Shown here: piece by piece, positions 35,231 to 48,054 of the stretch | Numbering within the stretch: the first letter of the stretch is position 1 | Layout: each line of letters begins with the position of its first letter | Assembly (NCBI GenBank): GCA_001414345.1 | Contig: LLCB01000002.1 | Location: 124,001-188,000, forward strand | Source of the DNA: Hymenoscyphus infarciens | Lineage: Eukaryota > Ascomycota > Leotiomycetes > Helotiales > Helotiaceae | DNA: 64,000 nucleotides | Direction of reading: 5' to 3' | Notes under the pieces: model-generated | What the model was told of the DNA's origin: nothing | Databases searched by the model: none | Seen by the model: only the letters and a program-made list of their open reading frames with translations | Position numbers and translations under genes: made by a program

Positions 35231-36160
35231 GCTAAAAGTATTATAATAAACAATATAATAAGGTAGTATATAGTTTACTATATAACTAAATGAAATAGAT
35301 ATAAATAAAATTAGCTAGAAGAGAAGATACATTTAATATATATTTAAATATATATTAGGTAGGTAATAGCTAGTAAATATAGATTATATATAACTGTTTA
35401 GGGTTTATTTAAGTATATCTAATTAATTACTTATATTTATTATGCTATTATAATTATAATTAAACCCTAAAAGACTACTTAATTACTCTAGATACTGAAA
35501 TATAGCTCTTTAAAGAGTATCTTAAATATACCTCTTCTTCTTTTTTAGTAAAAACCGGTTAACTATAAAATAGTTATACTTATTATAAATATAAAGATAT
35601 AAAAATTTTATACTATATCTCTAGAAATGTACCTATTAAGTTTCAGCTCTTACGCAGTAACTAATTAAAGCTAAAAGTATTATAATAAACAATATAATAA
35701 GGTAATATATAGTTTACTATATAACTAAATGAAATAGATATAAACAAAATTAGCTAGAAGAGGAAATGCATTTAATATATATTTAAATATATATTAAATA
35801 GATAATAGCTAGTATATATAGATTATATATAACTGTTTAGGGTTTATTTAATTATAGCTAATTAATTGCTTATATTTATTATACTATTATAATTACAATT
35901 AAACCTTAAAATACTACTTAATTACTCTAGATACTGATTTAAATCATGCGTACGGTTTCTGCTTTTTTTCTAGCGAAGCTAGAAAAAGAGAGAGCTAGAG
36001 TAAGAAATACAGCTCTTCGAAGAGTATCCTAAATATACCTCTTCTTCTTTTTTGGTTAGAACCGGTTAACTGTAAAAGAGCCGCACTTATTATAAATATA
36101 AAGATATGAAAATCTTTTGTGCCACATCTCTGGAAATGTAACCGCCAAGTTTCAGCTCTT
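35231..36160. repeat. RIP-like AT-rich tandem duplication, period 439 bp
   Basis: A segment starting GCTAAAAGTATTATAATAAAC at 35231 repeats at 35670. Each copy ends in TTTCAGCTCTTACGC. The copies differ mainly by C/T and G/A changes; the right copy is less mutated. The right copy also carries about 65 extra bases (35938-36003) with a 10-bp inverted repeat around GAA. No coding sequence remains. Confidence 0.75.
35965..35987. repeat. 10-bp inverted repeat with 3-nt loop
   Basis: TTTTTCTAGC at 35965-35974 pairs with GCTAGAAAAA at 35978-35987 around GAA. It sits in the segment unique to the right copy of the 439-bp duplication. It may be the end of a small mobile element or a chance palindrome. 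Confidence 0.5.
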
Positions 36161-39100
36161 ACGCGGCAACCACGCAAGAAAAGTAACATTACATAGGTAT
36201 CTAGTCTACAGATCTTCACACGCTCACAACCCAGCCCCAGCCGCGCTCTTCCATCCTCGTGGGCATCAATTTTTAAACCGTTTTATTTTCGAAAGATAAT
36301 AATCAACGAAAAAAGGCATGCAGGAATGGAATTTATGCAGTACCCGGTACACGACACGGAGATGGGTATGTCTCACCACGGGGCGCATAACGGTGGTAAC
36401 ATGGCATACTAGAATACTAACCCTTTTGCCTCGTCGTCCTCGTAGTGCGGAGGTGATACTTTGGGACAGATTGGGTGGGTGGATATCTTAACTTGCGCCA
36501 GGGTAATTACTTGATTGCCTGAGAAAGTTGGAACAATGAACAGGCAAGTTTTTACGGGGTGCTGCCACTTTCAAGGTCCACCACGAGATGGCCTCATCCT
36601 CAACTTATGGTTGATCAAAGAATCAATTCGGGATACCCGAGTAACATAAACACAAACACAAACACAAAAACCGCAACACAAAAACCGCAACACAAAAACC
36701 GCAACACAAAAACCGCAACACAAAAACTCAAAACACAAAAACCGCAACACAAAAACCGCAAATCTAGACTTCATGAAACCACTCGGTCCATCAACCCGAA
36801 CAAGTAAGTGGACCGCTTTCCCTCCTCCGCATGAGTCCTTGGCCTTCCTTCTTTTAGCGAAGGGAGGAGAACGCCTTGTAAGGCTGATTCGAAAGCGCTT
36901 GTATCCATGTACTCTTACCCACCACGTACATCGCGTGCATCGTCCTCCGATTCTCGTAGGACTGACTGACTGCCCTCCGGATTTCCTGATGACATAGCGA
37001 GGACTTCGTCATGTGCTTGTCATTTGTGAGACAAAAATGATGGCGAGTTCGAGTCATCGTTCCAGGTAGAGATGGTTGCTTGCATCTTGATGGGGAGGGA
37101 TAATGACAGATTGATTGCTAGTTCGACGTACAAAATTAGGGTTATTGAAAATAAAAGTGTACGGAATGGTGAACACGGGACGCGCAAGCAGCGACATTTT
37201 TCATTTTCCATTTTCATTTCTATTTTCCTACCTAGATGTGAAGCTGAGACTAGTTTGCTGCTGAATAAACTGGTGAAATGGTAGGAAAGCGAAATCCGTG
37301 GTTGTGTTGGTAGTAGGGTGAGATGAGCAGGGACCGAACGAGCCTCTTCATCAACGGAGGGTCGGATTGTGTGGAGTGCACTGCAGTCCCTGGATGCAGG
37401 ACTCGAGATACGGATTCCCCAATTAGTGTGATGGTAATGATGACGATGGCGATTATTGGAGAATTGGCTACTGCAAAGAAGAGGCTGTCGACTGCTGCAA
37501 TACAGGACCTAAGCTCTGTCAACAGCATGTCGTGGCGGAGGCGGCGTTCCTTTACTGGCGTTCGCCGCTCGAGACTCGGAGATCCCTTTTGAGCAAATCG
37601 GTCAAGCGCAGCGTGGTGATTCGCGTTCCAGGGGGTTGGTGTTTTAGCGTGACTGAGTGGTGTTGTGGTGGAGGAGGATTACTGAGGCTGTGTTGATGTG
37701 GAAATCAAAGATCTCACTGCTTCACTACGCCAGATACTCGACAGATAATTAATACTTCCAACCACTAGGTATGGGGAATACCATGCAATTGTCAGGATGG
37801 CATTTGCCAGGACAGGCAAAGCATTGGGCGGCTGCAATGCAGTGTCAATGTATAATGTACAACACAATGGCAGGAGGTGTCGCAGATGTTGTTGGTGTTT
37901 AAGCTTGTGCTACTCGGTGCTTGCGTGGTCCATCATCCATGGCCACATTGCGGTTAGAAGGATTGAAGGTTGAAGATTGAAGATTGAAGAAATACGGGTG
38001 TTGTAGATGCATCTAGCACCCATTTGGCATCCAACAGGACGCAGGTTGAAGCGATGTGATCCCACATCTGCTTTTCGGTCAGGGACAGCAGATGCAGACA
38101 TGCTTGGCCTCCCACTTGACCGGCTTGTCAGACAAGCCCTCGACAAGCCATCTTCGATAGGCTAACCCTAAGGGACGCCGGGTCTGGTGGAGACCTGCCA
38201 GAATAACTCGAAACTCTCCCACACGTGAGGCTGAAGATATTGGTACGAAGAATAGATGATGTGTGAGTTCGCGCCGAAATGCCATGTTGAAGCATCTAAG
38301 AGAAGAAAAATACAGTAGGTAGCCGTTCTTGAGAAGCTATTTCGGTACGAAGAGCCGAAGCGGTCCCGGCCACCAAATCTAGCAACACCATGGCGTCGTC
38401 TCGACTCTCGAGTTGTCCATCATCACTCTAAATTCCCAACAAATGCCCTCTGGCGGTACGAAGCCCTTCTCACGCAGGGAGACGCCATCATCATCAGACA
38501 GACGTCGCCAGTCCTGCCAAAGGCCGAGTTGGAGAAAAAGGGCAAAGTTTCACAGAGTTCCTGGGGACATGCAGGTGCCCTCCTGTACTGTGCCTTTTCC
38601 GTGCAGTTCCAGTTCTCACAGAAGAGCAGCTTCTCTTGTGACTGGTCCTGCACCCACTCAGCCTCTCCAGGCTGTGACTGTCTGACTATCTGAGTGGGTG
38701 TGGCGCCAGATGGACCTGTGGTTGTTTCTCTCCTCCCCTTTCGCCCACTCGCCGAAGACCAACTCCTCCCCGATGTCCACGATGGTCCCCCTCTGGATCA
38801 TCGGTAAGGGCCAGGGGTGGTACCTAGTGGTATCACGGCGGCGGGTGTGCTCTGTGCGGGCAGCAACAGCAACAGTAACAGCAAGAAGGTGCATGGCATG
38901 ACATGGCATGTATGGTATTGTATTGCATGGGAAGGGGAGAAATCCCAAATGCCACCCTTGATCCCAAGTTGGTGGTCCAACTCCAAGTCCAAGTCCAACT
39001 CCAATTCCAACTCCAATTCCAAGCCCCCCGATCCCCACTTACTTGACCGCGACCCCAGTCCAGAGCCCTCACAGTCATACGCCGCACCCTGTCAGGTCAC

Positions 39101-39671
39101 TAAAAAACTAGGCAGACAGCCTGCAAGAAAGAGAGACATTGACCATACACCTCATTTGATATATATATCAGGCATATCCCCACTATCTAGACCTCTCCTA
39201 TCATCATTCCATTTCACATCCATCTCAATTCATAGGCAGATAGATACATTCATCTGTCCTTAAATCTTCACTCCCAATACCAGTACCTCACAAGTCTTGC
39301 AAAGTCACAGCCTTGGGTACACAAACAATCACTACAGCAACAAGCAACATAGCATCGCCTCGATTACCTCGACAAGTATAGTTCCCTCCCTTCGAAATTT
39401 ATAAGAACCGACCCATATCCTCCACATGTCCTCTTCATGTCTTTCGGACACCGAATAGACACAGGCATTCCATTACAATTCTATCCTGAGCCAGGCGACT
39501 GACAAACATTCCTTGGGAAGACTTCATAAAGAGGACCTCATCTCCCACCACAGTTTACAATCACCACCATCAACCACCCGCGAACTTTCACTTCCAAGAA
39601 CACATCTACACACATCAACAACCCCTCGATCATCCGCCGCTCAAAGGCCTACATACGTTTCAACCGCCACA
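36161..39671. other. gene-poor region with mini- and microsatellites
   Basis: No gene is supported. It contains a 14-bp minisatellite at about 36650-36762 (unit like CCGCAACACAAAAA), a pyrimidine-rich CCAAnTCCAA array at 38969-39021, and from about 39200 the pyrimidine/CA-rich leader of the gene starting at 39672. Confidence 0.45.
36650..36762. repeat. 14-bp minisatellite
   Basis: About seven imperfect copies of a CCGCAACACAAAAA unit, preceded by ACACAAAC dimers. Open frames through it are only repeat translations. Confidence 0.75.
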
Positions 39672-40745
39672 ATGTGTGTCACAACCATCTACACAGACCG
39701 TTACCCAGACGGACACATCGTTTCTTTCCGGAGAATACGAAACTGTGAATACGGAAGCCCGTCTCATCCATGCTTAACCGCCAGCATAGTGGAAGAGCCA
39801 ATGCGAAATATCGGTTGGGGCGAGCTCACCACCGAGCAACTATTGAATCCACCTCAACCTCGACAACGTCCATTTACTCCTCCTCGCTCTCCGGCTTCGT
39901 CTCATCGCAGACACTCATCTTCTGAATCATTTGGCCATCGACCGAGACACAGCAAACACGCCTCACCTCTTCGTCCAACTCGTCAACACCGCAAGACAGA
40001 GAGAATTGTCATTGTTGACTCACCCCCAACTCCTCGTACTCCACCACAACATTATTCCCATACTTTTACGGCTCCCTCTTCGCCAATCTCACCACCATTC
40101 CGCTCTTACGAGCGTGAACGTGGCCGACCTGTAATTGTAGATGAGCGACCACTCCGCCGAAACCCATCAATCGGTGCCGTAGTTGGGGATCGTCTCACTC
40201 CAAGAAATTCTCGCGACTATTCTCGTACCCGAAACGTTATCTGGGACTCTCCATCCAACTCACACACCTCCTTCAACTCCCGCCTCCGCCGAGAAGAGGA
40301 AGAAGCCAACCGACTACACGCGCAACGGGAGCAAGAACGTCAACTTCGAAGAGACATCGAAGTCCAAATCAAGCTCGAGAAAGAAAAAGAGCGCGAAGAC
40401 CGTCGACGAAAAGAGGAATTCATCCGTCGTCAAGATGAGGAGATCAGAAACCGACCAGTAGTCCCACTCGTCTCAATGGCACCTCCATTAAGAAGACACA
40501 ACACCCAAATCCCACACCGAGCACCAGCTGTCACGGTCGTGGAGCAAGCTGACATGCTACCAACGATGTTTGGTGGCCTTGCCATCCGAGAGGATCGTCA
40601 CTCCAAGAGAAGGGAGCAGGAGAGCGAAGAGGCGATGAAACGCCGCCTTCGTGAGCGACAACTCCCAAAGCGGAGAGCTAGCGTTGGACCGGGACATCGA
40701 CGACACAGAGTTGCGTACGATGATGGACTTTACCGATGGGAATAG
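39672..40745 (+). CDS. fungal protein of unknown function, disordered with coiled coil
   Basis: Single exon, 357 residues from ATG 39672; in-frame sequence upstream lacks an ATG and is pyrimidine-rich leader. The N-terminus MCVTTIYTDRYPDGHIVSFR followed by NCEYGSPSHPC is the most conserved-looking part. The middle is Ser/Pro/Arg-rich with SPPTPRTPP-type stretches and is probably disordered and phosphorylated. Residues about 240-310 form a highly charged coiled coil (REEEEANRLHAQREQERQL). The C-terminus is Arg-rich. I do not recognise a named family. No membrane segment or signal peptide is visible. A regulatory or scaffold role is possible but not shown. Confidence 0.75.
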   Translation: MCVTTIYTDRYPDGHIVSFRRIRNCEYGSPSHPCLTASIVEEPMRNIGWGELTTEQLLNPPQPRQRPFTPPRSPASSHRRHSSSESFGHRPRHSKHASPLRPTRQHRKTERIVIVDSPPTPRTPPQHYSHTFTAPSSPISPPFRSYERERGRPVIVDERPLRRNPSIGAVVGDRLTPRNSRDYSRTRNVIWDSPSNSHTSFNSRLRREEEEANRLHAQREQERQLRRDIEVQIKLEKEKEREDRRRKEEFIRRQDEEIRNRPVVPLVSMAPPLRRHNTQIPHRAPAVTVVEQADMLPTMFGGLAIREDRHSKRREQESEEAMKRRLRERQLPKRRASVGPGHRRHRVAYDDGLYRWE

Positions 40746-43249
40746 ATCAAGACCAAAACTCAATTTTCATGATTTGGATTTGCGTTCCGTATACCAACCT
40801 TGTTATTTTATTGTTTTTTTACAGCCATTTGCGATTCCCTAATACCCCATTCTTCACATTGTCGTTTTTTCAAGACTTGGAGGATGATGCGGAATCTTTT
40901 TTGTATTTGTTTTTTGTTTTTTAAATAGCTAGCGAATTTGCTTTTGCCTGTTATGTTTCTTTTAACCAATATGTTGTTTGAAAGCCTTACACTCTTTTTC
41001 TCTTTTTTGGGGGGGAGGAGGGAGTGGGAATAACAGAACCAAACAAAAAAAAAGAAATGAGGCTTCAAGATCTCTTTTTTTTTAATGGTGGATTTTACTG
41101 TTGAGAATCTTTTTTTTTGTTGATTAGATTAGATGGATTTTTGATCTACATCCTCTCGCGAATGAATGGAATATATATATTATTTTCCCGCGAAATACCT
41201 TTTTCCTCGTCTGCTATAATGTGAATATTGGAATTTGGACTTTGGAACTTGAATTTTGAACTTGAATTTTGAACTTGAATTTTGAACTTTGAACTTGAAG
41301 GGACGGAAGCCTGATTTCTCCATCAGGTGATCTCGTTCACCCACCCCTCCCTCTTCCTTTTTCAGATTTTTGACTTACTTTCGAGAGTTGGGAAATGACA
41401 CAGTCATCCGTGCACGACCCGATCATCCACCTTTCTTCCATGTGGCTTCCCCACCTCATCTGAGAGTATTCTTCAGATTTAGTTAGGTCTTAAACTTCTC
41501 TCTTGCAAAAAATTTTACATCGCGAGTTCCTTTTCTCTACCACCGACTGACTAATCAGGTGCTTAATCGTGATTAACCGGGATTTACTTTACTTCTTTTC
41601 TTTTCTCGTCTTGTGATGGGATTCCTGGATTGGGAATAGGGGGGGGGGGATCAGCTGAATCAGCTGAACGACTATCTAAACTTAAAATTAGTAAAGTCGA
41701 GAAGGAGGGAAGGTTGTTTTGTGCGAGATGTTTGAGAACTGAGTCTGAGTGAGGAGGAGATGAGAAGATGAGTTGAGTTGAGTTGAGTTGAGTTGAGTTT
41801 GAGTTCGAGTCTGAGTTTGAGTCTGAGTTTGAGGGGGAGAAGATGAGGAGATGAGGAGATGAGGAGATGAGAAGAGAATTATAATGAAAGGGTAATATTT
41901 TTATTTTTTTTTAAGTTCATATTTGTTAAGTGAGGTTAGGTGGATTTGAGGGGAGGCTACTTAGTACTATAGTTTAGGTTGAGAGTATAGAGTTTGGGTG
42001 TTTGGGTGTTTGGATGTTTGGATGTTTGGATTGGTACCTACCTAGTTGGAGATTTACCAACTTGGAGCTTTTCTCTCGTCATATGGGGGTTGTTTTTTAC
42101 GCTGGGCTTGCGATGTCGGAGGTGGTGGGGTTGCTGTTTGGTGGTGTACGTATAATTTAGGTGGGAGGATGGTTGCAAGGATGGTGAGAGTTAGGTGATG
42201 GGAAGCATGGGTGCCACCGGTGGCGAGGAGAGGGTGGATTGTTGGTTTTGGTTCAGGTTTGGTTTTGGTCAGCACTTTTGTTTTTTGGATTTACTTTTCT
42301 TTTCGTCCTAGGGGGGTACAGGGGGTGGTACCGTGGTAGGCACTGGTGTGGAATTGGATGGGTCGTGATATCAGGACGATGGGGAAGATTGTGAGTAGTG
42401 AGGGGAATTTATTCACCGAGAGGAGATTTTAAGAGGTCAAGAGATGCGAGATGCGAGATGCGAGATGAGGGAAAAGACGACGAGATGAAGGTGGAATTTG
42501 GTGGGGGGGCGAGGAAAAGAGGGGTAAGTTAGGCAACCAGACGACGGGTCTTCTTTACAGAAGACCGGATTGGGAATGCAGGGAATGACGAAGGGAAAAT
42601 GTACGTTAAATGACATGTTGGAGTGTTGATATTAGGCAACGGAGACATATAAGGATAAGTTTTCATTTCTTTCTTTGTTAGTGTCTACGAGAAAATTAGT
42701 CTCGCCTCGCGCAATCCCTCTTTTGTCGTAGACATGGAGTGTTTTCCTGGTATTTTGTTTTGAGATCCGAACAATAGCTTGTCTTGAAACGCAAATTAAA
42801 AAGTGTTTGAACTTTGATGAAACTTGGTTTTAAAGGAAATGAAAGTGTTTCTGAGCTGCTTCTCGGAATAACCGAGAGATAAAAAAGGTATTTTGGGGGT
42901 TTGAAACACCAGCGTGTTAGGTGTTGGGACTTGGATGTGGTAAGGTGGAATATGAAGTAGAGACTATAATTCCCTCCGCACTTTACTGGGTTGTTATTGA
43001 TAACTGGTGGAGTTTCCGCAAAGTAAACTAGTTGGCAATTCAAGGAAGGTGCCTACCTTTGACGTTTTACCATCGGAAGTGCGAACTGGTATGTAATCAC
43101 AAATGGCAAAGCGTCTACGGGTGGTAAAACAGACCTCAAGATACGACGTGCCACAAACACTTTATTCTTTGTTATTGAGTTGAGTTTGGCGCATTTCTGC
43201 TTCGTTTTGGGATACTTTATTCCCCAATTTTAAAATGGACCCAATTATG
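40746..43249. other. gene-poor region with simple repeats
   Basis: No supported gene. It includes a TTGAACTTGAATT array (about 41235-41295), an 11-base G run (41639-41649), GAGTT pentamers (about 41770-41835), GATGAG repeats (41840-41870) and TTTGGGTGTTTGGATG repeats (about 41993-42030). Confidence 0.5.
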
Positions 43250-44165
43250 CTAGACTAGTAGGCTGTGAGTCTAGTAGTTTCAACTTTAACTTGTAGTAAA
43301 AATTTAAAAAATTTAAAACACTAGATAAATACTTAGTATACCTAGAAAATAGTTATTTGATATAATTAAGTGAGAAAGTCTCAGATAATTATATTAGTTG
43401 AAGTTTTGTTTAAGACTAGCTTGTTTATTTTTACAGTTATTAACACTTTTGTTCTCTAAATCATAGTAAATACCTAAAACATGCTCTAAATTAAGAGCAT
43501 CCTAGTCAGAAAAAAGAGATAATTATTTCATTTAGTATTCACTACTTTCTAGTGTTATAGTAAGTTTCTATACTTGTTTTTAAGTAGAGCAAAGTTAAGA
43601 TACTCAAGTAGTACTTAAGAACATTACTATCCTAAACTTTCAAGTGAGAAGTAGATGAAATAAGACTATTGTTAAAAAAGAGCTTTTATAAGTATATAAG
43701 TAATCCTTTTAATTTAATTTAATAGTAATTATTCTATTATAATAGTATTTCCTACTCTAGTTTAATAAAAAAAACTACTTTTACCTTATATCACTTTAAC
43801 TATTACGACTATTAGGCTATAGGAAAGAGTAAGAAACAATCTATAAGATAGGAAGAAAGATAGTAAGTTGTATTAGAAAAAATAAGTATAAAAAGGAAGT
43901 AAATAATAAAAGTCTTGAGAAGTGAAGAGAGGAATAAATAAATAAAAACGAAGTAAATTTCTGACCAAAATGTCTCTTATTTAGAACTAGAACCACTCTT
44001 TTTTTTCAAATCTAATTTTAGGGAGTATTTCGTTTAGAGATAAAATAGTCACTTTTCAATTAATTTAGAGGATATTTTAGGCATTTACGATTATTTAGAG
44101 CACAAAAGTGTCAATTACCGTTATTTTTAAGATATGTCTAGAGGAATTTAGTCAATTCCACAATT
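43250..44165. repeat. AT-rich RIP-like island
   Basis: About 0.9 kb of strongly AT-rich sequence with almost no CpG and many TA steps, flanked by normal composition. No ORF or terminal repeat is visible, so its parent element is unknown. Confidence 0.55.
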
Positions 44166-44847
44166 TGTAAACAAAGTAGACCAAGTGTCAAGAAAGAGAT
44201 ATCACAACGACGACTATTGCTCGAGTTTACATTCTTGGCTTGAGCAGAATTTGAAGTACTTTTTTGAGGAGGTTAACATAGGGAAACTCGACTTCTCGAT
44301 TATATCTACCTGCGAAAAGGACCACAACGCACTGGCAGACTCTCTTAGCGTACTGCAGGGCTCACTCACTATTATAAGTACTAACCGCGCAAAGGAGGCG
44401 GAATTTCTCCACATCTGTGCGAGGGCAGGTTTGCAGCAGTAGTAAATCTTCAAACAGCACAGTAATTAAATAGTACAGTACCTGTATCCTCGGTACATTT
44501 CCGTGAATATAGATAGTTTGATGAAGTCAAGTGACTGCCATGGAACTTAAAAGCCGGCAAACAGAGCCGAGGATAGAACCCCCGCCAACCCCGCCTTCCC
44601 ACTTACATCCTTGTCAGAACACTTCGACGTCTATGTCACTCGGAAGTTACCACCAGGTTATTTTTTCAATTGCCAACTGCTTACTTGCTTACTTTGCAGT
44701 TGACAGGAACTTCTGTTTTCTCAAAGTCTTTAATTCTTGCTCACAACTCCCTGTGAACTCTTTTTCTTCTCCTTGACTTCGATTCAATTGACAGGTTACC
44801 ATTTCATAAAACACACCACCCCACTTTTCGCATATCACCTTCTCAAT
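44166..44847. other. intergenic, upstream of the TPP enzyme gene
   Basis: Holds the promoter and pyrimidine-rich leader of the gene starting at 44848. A frame at 44185-44442 looks somewhat protein-like but has no ATG and no recognised family. Confidence 0.4.
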
Positions 44848-46880
44848 ATGTACACAGCTTCTGTGAGTTCATTCACTCAATCTCAAATCTGCATTCCGTC
44901 CGTTCCTTGTTTCTTTTGGCGATTATTCCAATTGACTCCCAGTTCTGCAAACAGTTCAAAGTGGATCCCATACTAACTTACAAATAGTTTGCCTTCTTCG
45001 AAGCATTATGGGAGGTGAGTTGATAGAGCTGTATCTATCACTTGAACTTTGAATTGACATCTCCTTGGCCGGCGTCACCCATTGTTTCGTCAATTTAGGT
45101 TCCGACCATCCCTCTATCATAGAAGCGATGGTAAAAGGACAACAGGAGAAAGATGGCCAATTCCCCCGAGTTATCACATGTCCGAATGAGGTATCATAAC
45201 ACCAAAACTACCCATTTCAGATAGAAACTAATTTGGAAATAGATGGTAGCTCTTTCAATGGCCGATGGCTTCGCCCGTTTAACCAGAAAACCACAATGCG
45301 TAATAGTTCACGTTGATGTGGGAACTCAAGGATTAGGAGCAGCAGTTCACAACGCGTCGTGCGGTCGTGCACCCGTTTTGATATTCGCCGGACTTTCTCC
45401 ATTCACAATCGAAGGCGAGATGCGAGGTTCCCGAACAGAATATATCCACTGGATCCAAGATGTCCCCAATCAACAGGAAATCATAAAGCAGTATTGTCGG
45501 TATAGTGCGGAAATTAAGAGTGGCAAGAATGTCAAGCAGATGGTTAATCGAGCTTTACAGTTTGCTACTAGTGATCCAGCCGGACCTGTATATTTGTGTG
45601 GTGCGAGAGAAGTTATGGAGGAGGATTTGACTCCCTATCAACTCAAGCAGGAACAGTGGAATCCGGTCGAACCGGCTGCTTTGACTGAGAGTGCTGTCAA
45701 AAGACTTGGGGAGGCTTTTATCGGTGCTAGGGAACCGCTTGTCGTTACGGGTTATAGTGGACGAAATCATGACTCTGTTGGAGCTCTTGTGAAGCTTGCT
45801 GATACAGTTAAGGGTCTGAGAGTTTTGGATACTGGAGGAAGTGATATGTGCTTTCCAGCAGATCACCCAGCATGGCTGGGGCTGAGATATGGTATCGATG
45901 ATTGTGTCAAAACCGCAGATGTGATCTTAGTTCTTGACTGCGGTATGTCTCCCCCTTTCCATCCCTAGTTCGCTTACTGATTCAAAAATTTAGACGTTCC
46001 GTGGATCAACACACACAACCACCCATTCGAAACAGCTCAAATCTTCCACGTTGACACAGATGTATTAAAACGCCAAATGCCTGTTTTTTATATTGCAGCA
46101 CTCGCCCGATTCTCAGCAGATTCCTTCACAGCCCTCACGCAGCTCAATACTTATATCTCCACCTCAGTCTCACTGACTCACTACTCAGCCAAGTACACCC
46201 AAAAATGGGAACAACTACTGACTTCCTACAATACCCGTATGACCAACATCTCTATTCAAGCACAACCCAAAGAAAATGGTACCTTCGGAACTGGACACCT
46301 GTGCGCCACACTTCGTAACCTCGTTCCCCACGACACAATCTGGGCCATAGAAGCCGTAACGAACACCGGTTTCGTAGGGGACAACATTCGAGCCACCCTT
46401 CCAGGAAGCTGGCTAAACTGTGGAGGAGGAGGTCTGGGATGGTCCGGCGGTGGTGCATTGGGAATAAAACTCGCATCTACCCATCTCCACGGTGTCGCCA
46501 ACTCGAAATTCGTTGTCCAAATCGTCGGCGATGGAACATTTCTATTCAGCGTTCCGACGAGTGTTTACTGGATCTCTCAACGATATAATTTACCTATCCT
46601 TACCATTGTTCTGAATAACAAAGGGTGGAATGCCCCGAGGAAAAGTATGTTGCTTGTCCATCCAGACGGACTTGGATCGAAGGTTTCGAATAGGGAATTG
46701 AATATTGAGATTGCTGGACCGGATTTCGCGGGGATTGCGAAGGCTGCGAGTGGTGGATGGTGTTTCGAAGGCAAGGTGGAGAGGACAGATCATCTGGCGA
46801 GTGTATTGAGGGAGGCGATTGAGGCTGTAAAGGGGGGACGGACAGCTGTCGTTGAAGCGGTTGTGGAACTTGGTTGTTGA
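44848..46880 (+). CDS. thiamine-diphosphate-dependent enzyme (acetolactate synthase-like)
   Basis: Exons as read: 44848-44862, 44988-45014, 45068-45190, 45243-45942 and 45994-46880, giving 583 residues. The start reads MYTASFAFFEALWEAGVTHC. The cofactor Glu lies in CPNEMVALSMADGFARL. The family TPP/Mg motif is GDGTFLF through VLNNKGWN near residue 480-510. VDVGTQGLGAAVHNA is also typical. It belongs to the ALS/oxalyl-CoA decarboxylase/benzoylformate decarboxylase superfamily; the substrate is not clear, and it is unlikely to be the mitochondrial biosynthetic acetolactate synthase. The join at 45014/45068 has a GT donor, but the base pair before the required exon start is TG, not AG. The gene is either spliced unusually, misread or damaged there. 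Other introns are canonical. Confidence 0.82.
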
Positions 46881-47922
46881 GAAGTTGTGAATAACTTTAG
46901 AGTGGCTTTGCTATTATGAGACTGAGGTTTGCTTCCTCGTGCTTGTGCTCTTCAGTCATCACACCTTAGCTTTTAATTTCCACCAAAGTTGACTCACACA
47001 GAATTACTTACTACCCAACTTGCAAAAGAAATGAAAGCGTAGCCAACACTGCAAACCAAAGCAATTGAACAAAAAAAAGGAACAAAAAGGAAAATATCCA
47101 CTACAAGAATCGATCCTTGGGAGGATTGTCATGCATAAATATAAGACCAGTGTCACAACCACTAGACCAAGTGGGCTTTATAGAAGTTGCAACATACGGA
47201 GTAGATAGTAGATAGTAAAAAAAGAAGGATAAGCGTGTGTCACTATAAATTCTTCGGGTAGTAATTTTTGTGACTCAACTGGTAGAAGTGATCATGAATC
47301 AGAACTTCGGAAGAGATATCTGAGTTTTAAGGCCGTCGAAGGAAACTGTAAGGGAAATGCAGCGAGCAGCTCAGCTAAGTAAAGCACCAAAGACACCATA
47401 AGCGAGTTCTTCGGAAGATTACCATTCTTCACCACCTTTTGTCGGCGAAATACAAGTTAAAAAGAAATCACGTGGAGTGGAAGCCAACATTCAGAGTGAT
47501 AATAGTGCTAGACTAGACTCTATATTTTGAGTTCGAGTTAATGGAGCTTATTCCTTGTTCTTGCAGTAGTAGCCGCTCGCGATTGAAATTGCTCCTTGGT
47601 GATTTAGAACTTTAAGCGAACGACGTTTGACTCCAAAAAGATTCTACTCGTTTATTACTGGAAAGAGACATATCCTTATATAAAGATTGCAGTAGTCTCC
47701 ACTTAAAGGGTGGACTTCTACCCAAATTAAACCTTTGGCTCAGCAGAAAGAAATTCAAGCTCGAGAGCATGGCGATGGTATGGGGAGTCATCAGATTGCA
47801 AGAAGACCTTACTCTCATGCACTATCTCCCGCAGCTTCCTGAAGAATTCGTCGCAATTCCGGTCAAGTATATATGCAACCAGATTTCATGATGGTTGTGC
47901 AACCTACTCCGTCAGCACTATC
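46881..47922. other. intergenic region with a tRNA-like segment
   Basis: 3' flank of the TPP enzyme gene. Apart from the tRNA-like segment at 47098-47176 I see no gene. Confidence 0.45.
47098..47176 (-). ncRNA. tRNA-like sequence, possibly a decayed tRNA
   Basis: Reading minus from 47176, GCCCACT can pair with AGTGG near the 3' end. TGGTCTAGTGG matches an A box with a GTC/GAC D stem. GATCGATTC matches a B box. T runs follow at 47094 and below, as for Pol III termination. The anticodon stem does not pair as read and the T loop is one base long, so it is probably not a working tRNA. A tRNA-derived short element is another possibility. Confidence 0.3.
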
Positions 47923-48054
47923 GTGAGACTGCATTACCGAGGGTTGTGGCCGAGCACTTCTAGGGAAACGAGGCTACACAATGGAGAACCTCAAATTGAA
48001 TGGCCTTCCTGTTCCAGTTTTTTTCCCACAGTTCTTTTCGCTTGTCTGTTCTTG

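Noticed and set aside
36571..36774. Cys/Phe-rich open frame on the minus strand
   Set aside because: It is only the translation of the 14-bp minisatellite.
38798..39087. Frames with alternating Leu/Glu or Asn/Ser repeats
   Set aside because: Products of the CCAAnTCCAA simple repeat read in different frames.
44185..44442. Open frame of 85 codons with protein-like composition
   Set aside because: Starts at GTG with no ATG, no splice context and no family that I recognise; it adjoins an AT-rich decayed block.
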